From Candidatus Hermodarchaeota archaeon (GTDB taxonomy: Archaea; Asgardarchaeota; Hermodarchaeia; Hermodarchaeales; Hermodarchaeaceae): a stretch of 8,324 nt of DNA. The notes under the pieces were generated by a model. That model was not told where the DNA came from. It made no database searches and saw nothing but the letters and a program-made list of their open reading frames with translations. Shown in pieces: positions 1 through 5,512 of the stretch. The translations under genes were made by a program, and so were the position numbers. Numbering within the stretch: the first letter of the stretch is position 1; each line of letters opens with the position of its first letter. The stretch covers positions 1 to 8,324 of the forward strand of contig JAEOSA010000081.1 of NCBI GenBank assembly GCA_016840595.1, in the 5' to 3' direction.

Positions 1-448
1 CTGGAAGTCCCACTGTTTTGGCAAGTTCTGTTCGATTCGAGAGCTTCTCGAGATACTGGGGTGCCGATTGAATCATTCGGGCTACATCAGGAGAAGTATA
101 TTCAACAGGTATTACTCCAATGCCCAGCTCGAGGTTCGCCTTTGTGACTGATGGGCTAAGAAACTCTTTATGTTTGAGGACAAAGGCTGTACCAAGGGTG
201 GGGTGCCCTGCGAACGGGAGCTCAATTGCAGGAGTAAAGATTCGAACCTTCGCTGTACAATCTTCGAGCTTGGATAGTTCAATGAATGTGGTTTCGGAGA
301 AGTTCATTTCCAGCGCGATACCCTGCATAATTTCTGTATTGATTTGCGCATTCGCTTTGATATTCCAAAATGTGGCTAACTGGTTACCACCAAAGGCGTA
401 GCGATCGTCGACGAATACACTGGTTTGAACATAGGGGAGCGTTATCAT
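1..448 (-). CDS. PhzF-family isomerase/epimerase-like protein, N-terminal part (cut by the window edge)
   Basis: Reading the minus strand from ATG at 448 gives 149 codons open to the window edge, about half of a typical PhzF-family protein (roughly 260-300 residues). The family hallmarks are clear: FGGNQLA at residues 19-25 (family form: FGGNPLAV), MNFSET at 48-53 with the conserved catalytic Glu (E52), VRIFTPA at 68-74 and FAGHPTLGTA at 79-88. Named members are PhzF, an isomerase of phenazine synthesis, and diaminopimelate-epimerase-fold relatives; most archaeal and bacterial homologues have unknown substrates, so phenazine synthesis should not be inferred. An AGGTGA Shine-Dalgarno (454-459) lies 5 nt before the ATG and fixes the start. 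It is transcribed away from the AbrB-like gene, with a shared upstream region of 182 bp. The second catalytic residue and C-terminal domain lie outside the window. The family call is firm; the reaction is not known. Confidence 0.93.
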   Translation of the reverse strand, partial: MITLPYVQTSVFVDDRYAFGGNQLATFWNIKANAQINTEIMQGIALEMNFSETTFIELSKLEDCTAKVRIFTPAIELPFAGHPTLGTAFVLKHKEFLSPSVTKANLELGIGVIPVEYTSPDVARMIQSAPQYLEKLSNRTELAKTVGLP

Positions 449-486
449 AGGATTCACCTGAGGTAAGCTAGTTTGTCTTCCTGAAT

Positions 487-504
487 AGAAGAGTTTTCTC
501 TTCT
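487..504. repeat. Perfect 7-bp inverted repeat, AGAAGAG-TTTT-CTCTTCT
   Basis: Two perfect 7-base arms flank a 4-base TTTT spacer. The element abuts the candidate minus-strand TATA box and ends about where transcription of the PhzF-family gene should begin. A repressor bound here would block polymerase, so an operator role is a reasonable inference. A hairpin with no function cannot be excluded. Confidence 0.45.
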
Positions 505-513
505 TAATTTAAT
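504..513 (-). promoter_or_regulatory. Candidate TATA box of the PhzF-family gene
   Basis: The minus strand reads ATTAAATTAA here, about 60 nt upstream of the ATG at 448. Archaeal spacing would put transcription start near 482 and give a short leader of about 34 nt containing the AGGTGA site. The match is AT-rich rather than a textbook TTTATATA, so confidence is moderate. Confidence 0.4.
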
Positions 514-573
514 CTGACTCTTGTTTTTCGAACAGTTCAGATAGAGGGAGACTGGCAGAGAGCGCAGGAGCGC

Positions 574-581
574 TTTATATA
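574..581 (+). promoter_or_regulatory. TATA box of the AbrB-like gene
   Basis: TTTATATA is an excellent match to the archaeal TATA consensus. Its centre is about 53 nt before the ATG at 631. Transcription would begin near 603-605, giving a leader of about 26 nt that includes the GGTGA ribosome binding site at 619-623. Confidence 0.7.
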
Positions 582-630
582 CCCGTGAAAACAACGTTAG
601 AAATAGCGGCTTAATACTGGTGATGATATT

Positions 631-837
631 ATGATCGAGTTTAACGCCCATGTGACAAAAGGTAACAAAATTCAGCTACCAGATTGGCTTATTGAAAGTG
701 CTAGTCTCAAAGAAGGCGATGTGTTACGTCTAGCAGTTCTTCACAAAGTAATTGTGCAAATGGCAGAACAACCTGAGCGAAAGCCAGCTCCAAAGGCAAA
801 AACGAAAGCAAAAACTAAGCCTAAATCCGGAGAATAG
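631..837 (+). CDS. Small AbrB/SpoVT-like DNA-binding protein with a lysine-rich tail
   Basis: A 68-residue protein. Residues 2-46 fit the swapped-hairpin AbrB/MazE fold: an N-terminal strand followed by GNKIQLPDWLIESASLKEGDVLRL, i.e. the usual 'basic residue, I-x-LP, helix, L-x-x-GD-x-L' pattern, and then a final short strand. Such domains dimerise and bind DNA, acting as transition-state regulators or antitoxins. Residues 48-68 form an unstructured Lys/Ala/Pro/Thr-rich tail with repeated AKTK units, resembling a histone-H1-type tail that would add non-specific DNA affinity. The start is supported by GGTGA 7 nt upstream and a good TATA box. No toxin gene is adjacent on the same strand, so an antitoxin role is not supported; the next gene converges on it with stop codons only 3 bp apart. 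Possible regulator of the divergent PhzF-family gene (inference). Confidence 0.75.
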   Translation: MIEFNAHVTKGNKIQLPDWLIESASLKEGDVLRLAVLHKVIVQMAEQPERKPAPKAKTKAKTKPKSGE

Positions 838-840
838 CCA

Positions 841-2073
841 TTACTTCTTTTCAGCAGCTTTGTCGCGTCTTTCTTTTATTGCGAAGGCGATTTCGAGCCC
901 CTTTTCCTCAACCACTTTCACAGCCAGTTCTTCTTCTGTCATAGAAAAGTACTGTTTTCCGAATTGCTCAACTTTTTTCCAATCAATCGACAGACCAAGA
1001 CCAGCTTCTTGTGGGAGTTTGAGATACCCATCCTTAGGAAGAATGGGTGTTTTGAGGATTCCATCACGCACTTTTGGTGTCCATGAGCCAGGTTCATGGG
1101 GGAATTCCAGAGGATATTTTCTATTCGTTAGGGCATAGGTGTGCATGTTAATCCAGAGTCCGACTCCATTAGTCCAAGTGTGAGGATTGAATCCAAGCTC
1201 CGTCCCCCGAATTGCGTCTAAGGTTTTTAGAATATCATCAATCCCTGAAACGGTTGCATCAGGCTGATAGAGATCAAGGCTCTTGAAATGAAGAAACATC
1301 TTGATATCATGCCACCCAGCATTCAATTCTGCCCCAGCAATTTTGATTGAGCTAGCCTTCCGAAGTTTCGCGAGATCCTGGTAGGCGTGCATTTCAAGAG
1401 GTTCTTCCAGCCAGCGGATATTAGCATCAGCCACGCCTTTGACAAAATTTTGAGCGCGTTTAAGGTCCCATGCAGGCGTTCGATCAACGATGGTCACCCG
1501 CCAGCCTTGATTGGCATCGACCATAAAGGGGTATTCCAAATCAACGCCTTTACGGGTGTCTTGTATGACTTGAATATCCTCGTCAAGTGTATCAGCGTGA
1601 ACACGTAACTTGATACCCGCATATCCTTCGCGTTGAGCTTGTTGGCAAATTGGAATGTGGGTTTTGGGATCACAGACTGCACCTGTGGACCAGTACACGG
1701 GAACGGGTTTGTCTGTGCCTCCTAGTAGTTTCCAGAGGGGTTGATCTTGAGCTTGGGCTTTAATGTCGTAGAAGGCTGCTTCCATCCAGAAATTTCGCCA
1801 ACCGAGAAAACTGAGTTCAATAAGTCGTTGATGAACTAAATCGGTATCACACGGATCTAATCCGAGAAGGTATGGAGCCATTACGTCTCCAAGTCCCTCC
1901 CGTTCTTCAGCAAAGGCAACTCCCGCCGAAACACCGGTGAGTCCAGTGTCGGTTGTCAAGCGCAGAAGAGTGAACCGATTTTCGGTTTGAGGATAGCCAG
2001 GAATCCAAGCTGGATAGAATGGTGTTTCGAGAGGGATGGCAATATGAAATAACTCAATTTTGTTCACTTTCAT
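841..2073 (-). CDS. Enolase-superfamily enzyme, mandelate racemase / muconate lactonizing type
   Basis: A 410-residue protein with the enolase-superfamily two-domain layout: an alpha+beta capping domain (about residues 1-125) and a TIM-like barrel. Catalytic features are all visible: K155-L-R157 at the end of barrel strand 2 (general base position, KxR rather than the commoner KxK), metal ligands D186 in VDANQGW, the EEP at 223-225 and E249 in AGAEL, and the Asp-His dyad D272 (YQPDATVSG) and H298 (FNPHTW). The Asp-His dyad is typical of the mandelate-racemase subgroup, which includes many acid-sugar dehydratases. The enzyme should bind Mg2+ and abstract the proton alpha to a carboxylate; racemase or dehydratase activity cannot be decided. 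An ATG at 2091 is also in frame, but the Met at 2073 is preferred: the GGTGG at 2085-2089 lies 11 nt before it, overlapping the upstream ATG. The gene follows the dehydrogenase by about 140 bp with no clear promoter of its own. Cytoplasmic. Confidence 0.88.
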   Translation of the reverse strand: MKVNKIELFHIAIPLETPFYPAWIPGYPQTENRFTLLRLTTDTGLTGVSAGVAFAEEREGLGDVMAPYLLGLDPCDTDLVHQRLIELSFLGWRNFWMEAAFYDIKAQAQDQPLWKLLGGTDKPVPVYWSTGAVCDPKTHIPICQQAQREGYAGIKLRVHADTLDEDIQVIQDTRKGVDLEYPFMVDANQGWRVTIVDRTPAWDLKRAQNFVKGVADANIRWLEEPLEMHAYQDLAKLRKASSIKIAGAELNAGWHDIKMFLHFKSLDLYQPDATVSGIDDILKTLDAIRGTELGFNPHTWTNGVGLWINMHTYALTNRKYPLEFPHEPGSWTPKVRDGILKTPILPKDGYLKLPQEAGLGLSIDWKKVEQFGKQYFSMTEEELAVKVVEEKGLEIAFAIKERRDKAAEKK

Positions 2074-2214
2074 CGTTAGCAGGCCCACCATTATTTGTCG
2101 GTGAAAGACAGTTGTAGGTCGCTATTGGATTGAAGTTCCCCAAAAATGCCACTCAAGAAGACGAATTAGTAGTTCGTTTTCTTTGCCAATAATATCCGAT
2201 GATTAAGGGTACAG
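2074..2214. other. Intergenic region between dehydrogenase and enolase-superfamily genes
   Basis: No convincing TATA box was found on the minus strand, which leaves read-through from the dehydrogenase gene possible. A short inverted repeat (ACGAA at 2161-2165, TTCGT at 2173-2177, 7-nt loop) is followed on the plus strand by TTTCTTT, but no plus-strand gene ends here, so its role is unclear. The minus strand also has about 25 sense codons ending at a TAG but no start codon. Confidence 0.4.
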
Positions 2215-3234
2215 TCAGTATCCCCGTTTGAGATCAACAATACTCAAGAAGTCTTTTCGCCCTTGTGCATATCGACGGATGTTTTCAATTATTTCGTCCC
2301 ATCTTTCCAAATCATCCGCAGGTGAATATGCTCGATGCGGTGATAATATCATATTGTCTAATTCATGGAAAGGCTGTTCGAATGGATATTTTCGACCCGA
2401 TTCATCGGGTTCTGGCTGATAAGTATACCACACGTCAATAGCAGCACCAGCGATGACATTCTTTTTTAGTGCCTGATACAAGCCCTTTTGGTTGATAACT
2501 GCACCTCGGCCAACATTCACAAGGACCCCTTCTGGACCCAACCGTTTCAATTCATTATAGCCTATCATTCCATCGGTTTTAGGAGTCAGGGGTACTGCGA
2601 CGAGTAAAGTGTCAGTAGCATCAAGGAAGTCATTCAACTGCGAGGGATTGTATTTTTTCATAGGCGTTGGTAAAGGTTCACGTTTTCCTCGCCAACTACG
2701 TCGTAATGCGGTGAACTTCACATCAAATCCTGCGAGGAAGCGATGGCCCTGCTGGTTGATTGCTCCGTAGCCTAGGAAGCCGACGGTTCTGTTCCTTAGA
2801 AGTGTGGTTTTTGCGTCGGCGTCTCCTTTCCGCCATTCGCCGCCTTTCATCCAATTATGGTGGGGTACGATTTTGTTAAGTAAAGCGAGAAGGAGTGCGA
2901 CTGTGTGTTGTGCAACTAGGTATGAGTTGCCATGACTGTTCACGAGCACGATTCCCCGTTGTTGTCCGTGATCTCGGAACCAGTCGATTAGATTCTGTAC
3001 ACCTACACCGGGAAACAGGAATAACTGCAGTTGTTGAGCCTGTTCTAGGAGGTCTTGTGATGGGCGCCAACCTACAAGGACATGGACATCAGGTGCCCAT
3101 TTGAGAAATTCAGATTCCTCGGCTTTTTCAGGGAAGATCAGATTGAGTCCTTTGATTTTGCTGAGATTTTTTTGTATGTACTTTTGGAGGGGACTGGGAA
3201 CTTTCCAGAGAAACAAGACGTTGATAGGTTTCAC
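2215..3234 (-). CDS. D-isomer-specific 2-hydroxyacid dehydrogenase-family protein, divergent active site
   Basis: A 339-residue protein of the usual family length. The catalytic domain flanks an inserted Rossmann domain (about residues 105-300). Supporting motifs: VAQHTVALLLALL (107-119), the nucleotide-binding VGFLGYGAIN (151-160; the last Gly of GxGxxG is Asn160), VNVGRGAVINQ with catalytic Arg243, and LSPHRAY with the catalytic His300. The usual Glu of the 'DVFExEP' motif is not where expected: the stretch reads AIDVWYTYQPEP (265-276), so Tyr270 occupies that position. The end of the second Rossmann strand reads ALRRS (176-180) with no acidic residue, which favours NADP(H) over NAD(H). Expected reaction: reversible oxidation of a D-2-hydroxyacid to a 2-oxoacid; substrate unknown. 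The start is GTG at 3234, chosen because GGTGA (3241-3245) lies 6 nt upstream and no nearby Met exists. A TATA box and a palindrome lie upstream. Confidence 0.88.
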   Translation of the reverse strand: MKPINVLFLWKVPSPLQKYIQKNLSKIKGLNLIFPEKAEESEFLKWAPDVHVLVGWRPSQDLLEQAQQLQLFLFPGVGVQNLIDWFRDHGQQRGIVLVNSHGNSYLVAQHTVALLLALLNKIVPHHNWMKGGEWRKGDADAKTTLLRNRTVGFLGYGAINQQGHRFLAGFDVKFTALRRSWRGKREPLPTPMKKYNPSQLNDFLDATDTLLVAVPLTPKTDGMIGYNELKRLGPEGVLVNVGRGAVINQKGLYQALKKNVIAGAAIDVWYTYQPEPDESGRKYPFEQPFHELDNMILSPHRAYSPADDLERWDEIIENIRRYAQGRKDFLSIVDLKRGY

Positions 3235-3330
3235 GTGCGTTCACCAAACTTGTAATGGAGAATTGATGAAAACCGATTTGTGGGTATCCAAAGGCACTCT
3301 AAAGGGAAAAGTGAACCTCTCAACCTGTTT

Positions 3331-3357
3331 TTTGTAGTCACATTTTGTGACCACTAA
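3331..3357. promoter_or_regulatory. Operator-like palindrome GTCACA-TTT-TGTGAC with extended imperfect arms
   Basis: The core is a perfect 6-bp inverted repeat (3337-3342 and 3346-3351) around TTT. Symmetry continues outward with single mismatches: GT/AC at 3334-3335 and 3353-3354, then TT/AA at 3331-3332 and 3356-3357. It lies just downstream of the start point predicted from the minus-strand TATA box at 3384-3391 (about +5 to +31). That is a classic position for a repressor dimer controlling the dehydrogenase gene. The protein that would bind is not identified. Confidence 0.55.
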
Positions 3358-3383
3358 AAGTGAGCCCAAATCGTGAGTCCGCC

Positions 3384-3391
3384 TTTTATAA
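3384..3391 (-). promoter_or_regulatory. TATA box, probably for the dehydrogenase gene
   Basis: The minus strand reads TTATAAAA, a strong archaeal TATA box. Transcription would start near 3362 and give a long leader of about 128 nt before the GTG at 3234. The box sits inside an imperfect inverted repeat (CCGCCTT at 3379-3385, AAGACGG at 3390-3396). The motif is nearly symmetrical, so a plus-strand transcript starting near 3412 is also possible. Confidence 0.5.
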
Positions 3392-3538
3392 GACGGAATC
3401 TATTGCTTTCTTCGGTGACACGAAAAATGCACAATTACAATAATCATGATGGCATGGACAAGGAAAAGCGAGCACGAATTATCAAAGACATCTACACATT
3501 TGCTTGCCGCCGCTAAACCAATCGCTTGACTTCTTGGA

Positions 3539-3576
3539 CGTGCCCTAAACTCCTGGGGCTCGGGCAAAAGGGCACG
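3539..3576. repeat. GC-rich inverted repeat with a perfect 7-bp stem
   Basis: CGTGCCC (3539-3545) pairs perfectly with GGGCACG (3570-3576) around a 24-nt loop. A second GGGC at 3562-3565 in the loop can compete for the same GCCC, so two alternative pairings exist. It stands in a locally GC-rich patch (about 3500-3600) within AT-richer flanks. It could belong to an unrecognised structured RNA, a terminator or an operator; none is shown. Confidence 0.4.
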
Positions 3577-3678
3577 GGTCCCATTCTCTATTTCTCCCGT
3601 TTCCAATCAGGAAATTTCTTACTTTGTTTTTAGTTTTGAACCTGCTACCGAAAGAAGTAGAATAATGTATAGTCGTAT

Positions 3679-4332
3679 ATGATTAGAAGTAGAACCCAAA
3701 AATGGGTGAGAGATTCGTTGCCGATCCAATATGAGATTTGTCACCTTTGTAATAATCCCGGAGAATTTCAATGCACCAACTGTAATCAACCTACATGTGG
3801 GAATGACGTACATGTTCGAGTAGTCTGTACAAAATGTATTCACCCAAAGAAGAGCGAATATACAGTTCAGCAAGCATCCTGTGATGATGTTGAAGTTCTT
3901 GAAGAGTTGGTGAAACTTTTCTGGGGAGATCCAATTCAACTCATGTTTAATCAGAACTATAGAGTTGCTCAAGAACCGGCCATTACGGCGAAAAAAGACG
4001 GGAACATAATCGGATTCATATCTTACAAGGATTTTAACAAAAATGCAGTCCTAATTATCGCCCTGGGAATTCTTCCTAGTTTTCAAGGATGTGGAATCGG
4101 ACGCACATTAGTTGCACAAATTGAAAACTATGCAAAAAGTCAAGGAAAACGGCAACTTCTCGTTGTCACCTCCAACGATAATCTTCCCGCTTTCGCCTTC
4201 TATCAGCGTCACGGATTTCAACTCTTTGAAGTTGCACCCAACGTAATTGCAGAGAAACTTGGTGGATTACAACTAGGTATTGCTCGTATTCCAATTCGAG
4301 ACGAGCTTCGCTTACAAAAAATCCTTAGTTAA
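3679..4332 (+). CDS. GNAT N-acetyltransferase with N-terminal B-box-like zinc domain
   Basis: A 217-residue fusion. Residues 21-53 hold eight potential zinc ligands in the order C21-x2-C24-x7-C32-x2-C35-x4-C40-x4-H45-x4-C50-x2-C53, a cross-brace spacing reminiscent of B-box fingers. Residues about 60-200 are a GNAT fold: the strand IIALGILPSF leads into the acetyl-CoA pyrophosphate loop Q136-G-C-G-I-G141, followed by helix TLVAQIENYAKSQ and the terminal LPAFAFYQRHGFQ (169-181), the 'N-x-x-A-x-x-F/L-Y-x-x-x-G-F' signature. It should transfer acetyl from acetyl-CoA to an amine; the zinc domain may select a protein or nucleic-acid partner (inference). Start choice is uncertain. ATG 3679 follows an in-frame stop (TAG, 3670-3672) but has no Shine-Dalgarno. 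TTG at 3718 has GGTGA (3705-3709) 8 nt upstream and would still include all zinc ligands, giving 204 residues. The 3' end overlaps the converging aminotransferase by 8 bp. Confidence 0.85.
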   Translation: MIRSRTQKWVRDSLPIQYEICHLCNNPGEFQCTNCNQPTCGNDVHVRVVCTKCIHPKKSEYTVQQASCDDVEVLEELVKLFWGDPIQLMFNQNYRVAQEPAITAKKDGNIIGFISYKDFNKNAVLIIALGILPSFQGCGIGRTLVAQIENYAKSQGKRQLLVVTSNDNLPAFAFYQRHGFQLFEVAPNVIAEKLGGLQLGIARIPIRDELRLQKILS

Positions 4333-5455
4333 TTTCCTTGAGAAGTTCGCTGATAAGATTTAGACCAGTTACTAATTTGTCTCCATTATAACCAAAACCA
4401 ATGCGTAGATGATTGGGCATTTGAAAATGGTCACCCGGTGAGATGAGGACACTTTTTTCTTGAATCAGTCTATGTGCCAATTCCACCGAGTTGATGGGAG
4501 CATGATACCTGGGCAGACAGATGGCACTGGCTTTGGGAGGAATACATTCAAAGAGGACCTGATGGTCTTTGAGCCATTGATTCACAACGGACCAATTTTT
4601 ACGTAGAATCTTTTGAGTGCGGTCAAGGATTTTCTTGCGGTTAGCTGGCTGCAAGGCAATTGTTGCCACCATATCGCTGAGGAGGGAGGGGGCGATCGTA
4701 GTGTAATCAGTGAGCGACCAAAGGTCATAGATGAATTCTGAATTAGTGCTGATGACCCAGCCAATCCGTAAACCGGGAAGTCCATAGGCTTTCGAGAGGC
4801 CACAGGTAACCAAGGTTTGGTCGTAGAACTCGAACATTGATGGAGTAATGGGACCATTGAGTTCCGCACCTTGATAGACTTCATCGGATAAGATCCATGC
4901 ATTGACATCTTCCGCTAATTCAGCAATTGCCTTCAAAGTATCTGTGTTCATTACTGCGCCAGTGGGATTATTTGGGTTACAGATTGCGATTAAACTTGTT
5001 TTTCTAGAAACCAGTTGTTTTAGTTCCTCGAAATCAATAGCCCATTCAGTTTCAGACGCGTGCAAATAGAAAGGCTTCATTCGGTAGCCCAATGCGTTTC
5101 CTAAACCCCAGAGCTGGAGATAGTTCGGTAACATCATTACCATTTCATTTCGGTCATCTTGCTGTTGCTGTAGACCAAGAAGGGTAATGAAATTCGCTTC
5201 AGCACATCCATTTGTCACTGTCACGTGATCAGCTGTAAAGTCCCCGTATTGGCTACTAATGAGTTCTCTAAGAAGAATCGTGCCGTTTGTTTGCGGATAA
5301 CCCAAGCTCTGCTTAAGTAATTGACGTTGAAAATCTGCATCATCAATGATGTCACAAAGTCGAAGGGCCTTAACTCCACTTTCGGCTAGATTATATTTGA
5401 CTCGGTGTTCCCACTCGGATTGGATACGCTCTAGCTCAAATCGTTCAAATTTCAT
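4325..5455 (-). CDS. PLP-dependent aminotransferase, class I/II fold
   Basis: A 376-residue fold-type I PLP enzyme of the usual length. Visible signatures in order: GYPQTNGTILLRELIS (52-67), TVTNGCAEAN (79-88; cofactor phosphate region), CNPNNPTGAV (159-168) with the PLP-contacting Asn, SDEVYQG (190-196) with D191 that pairs with the pyridine nitrogen, GLSKAYGLPGLRIGW (219-233) with Schiff-base Lys222, and LRIGF (350-354) with Arg351, expected to bind the substrate carboxylate. The N-terminal NLAESGV is reminiscent of capreomycidine-synthase-like members, but the overall family is broad and the amino donor cannot be named. The start is ATG 5455, with a strong GGAGGT (5465-5470) 9 nt upstream. 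It follows the amidohydrolase by 57 bp on the same strand and may be co-transcribed. An AT-rich TTTAAA at about 5473-5479 is too close to the start to serve as a TATA box for a transcript that includes the Shine-Dalgarno. Confidence 0.92.
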   Translation of the reverse strand: MKFERFELERIQSEWEHRVKYNLAESGVKALRLCDIIDDADFQRQLLKQSLGYPQTNGTILLRELISSQYGDFTADHVTVTNGCAEANFITLLGLQQQQDDRNEMVMMLPNYLQLWGLGNALGYRMKPFYLHASETEWAIDFEELKQLVSRKTSLIAICNPNNPTGAVMNTDTLKAIAELAEDVNAWILSDEVYQGAELNGPITPSMFEFYDQTLVTCGLSKAYGLPGLRIGWVISTNSEFIYDLWSLTDYTTIAPSLLSDMVATIALQPANRKKILDRTQKILRKNWSVVNQWLKDHQVLFECIPPKASAICLPRYHAPINSVELAHRLIQEKSVLISPGDHFQMPNHLRIGFGYNGDKLVTGLNLISELLKEIN

Positions 5456-5512
5456 CGAGTTTGAACCTCCATTTTAAATCAGTTTAGAAATGTAAAGTCC
5501 TTGCCTATCATG

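Larger units (their letters stand above)
3235..3678. other. 444-bp divergent intergenic region without a recognisable gene
   Basis: It separates the minus-strand dehydrogenase from the plus-strand acetyltransferase. It holds the palindrome at 3331-3357, the TATA box at 3384-3391 and a GC-rich hairpin at 3539-3576. A minus-strand frame of 68 codons (3606-3400) has no recognisable domain or credible ribosome binding site and is not called as a gene. No tRNA, box C/D or known riboswitch motif was recognised. Confidence 0.6.

Noticed and set aside
1..448. Phenazine biosynthesis cluster suggested by the PhzF-family gene
   Set aside because: No other phz-type gene is visible, and PhzF-family proteins are widespread in organisms that make no phenazines.
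631..837. AbrB-like protein as antitoxin of a toxin-antitoxin pair
   Set aside because: No PIN, MazF or other toxin gene lies next to it on the same strand; the neighbouring genes are convergent or divergent metabolic genes.
2100..2200. About 25 minus-strand sense codons ending in TAG upstream of the enolase-superfamily gene
   Set aside because: There is no start codon after the preceding in-frame stop, and no upstream remnant to which it could belong.
3400..3606. A 68-codon minus-strand frame in the large intergenic region
   Set aside because: No domain, no ribosome binding site at its start, and odd composition with a His/Cys/Arg-rich end; treated as chance.
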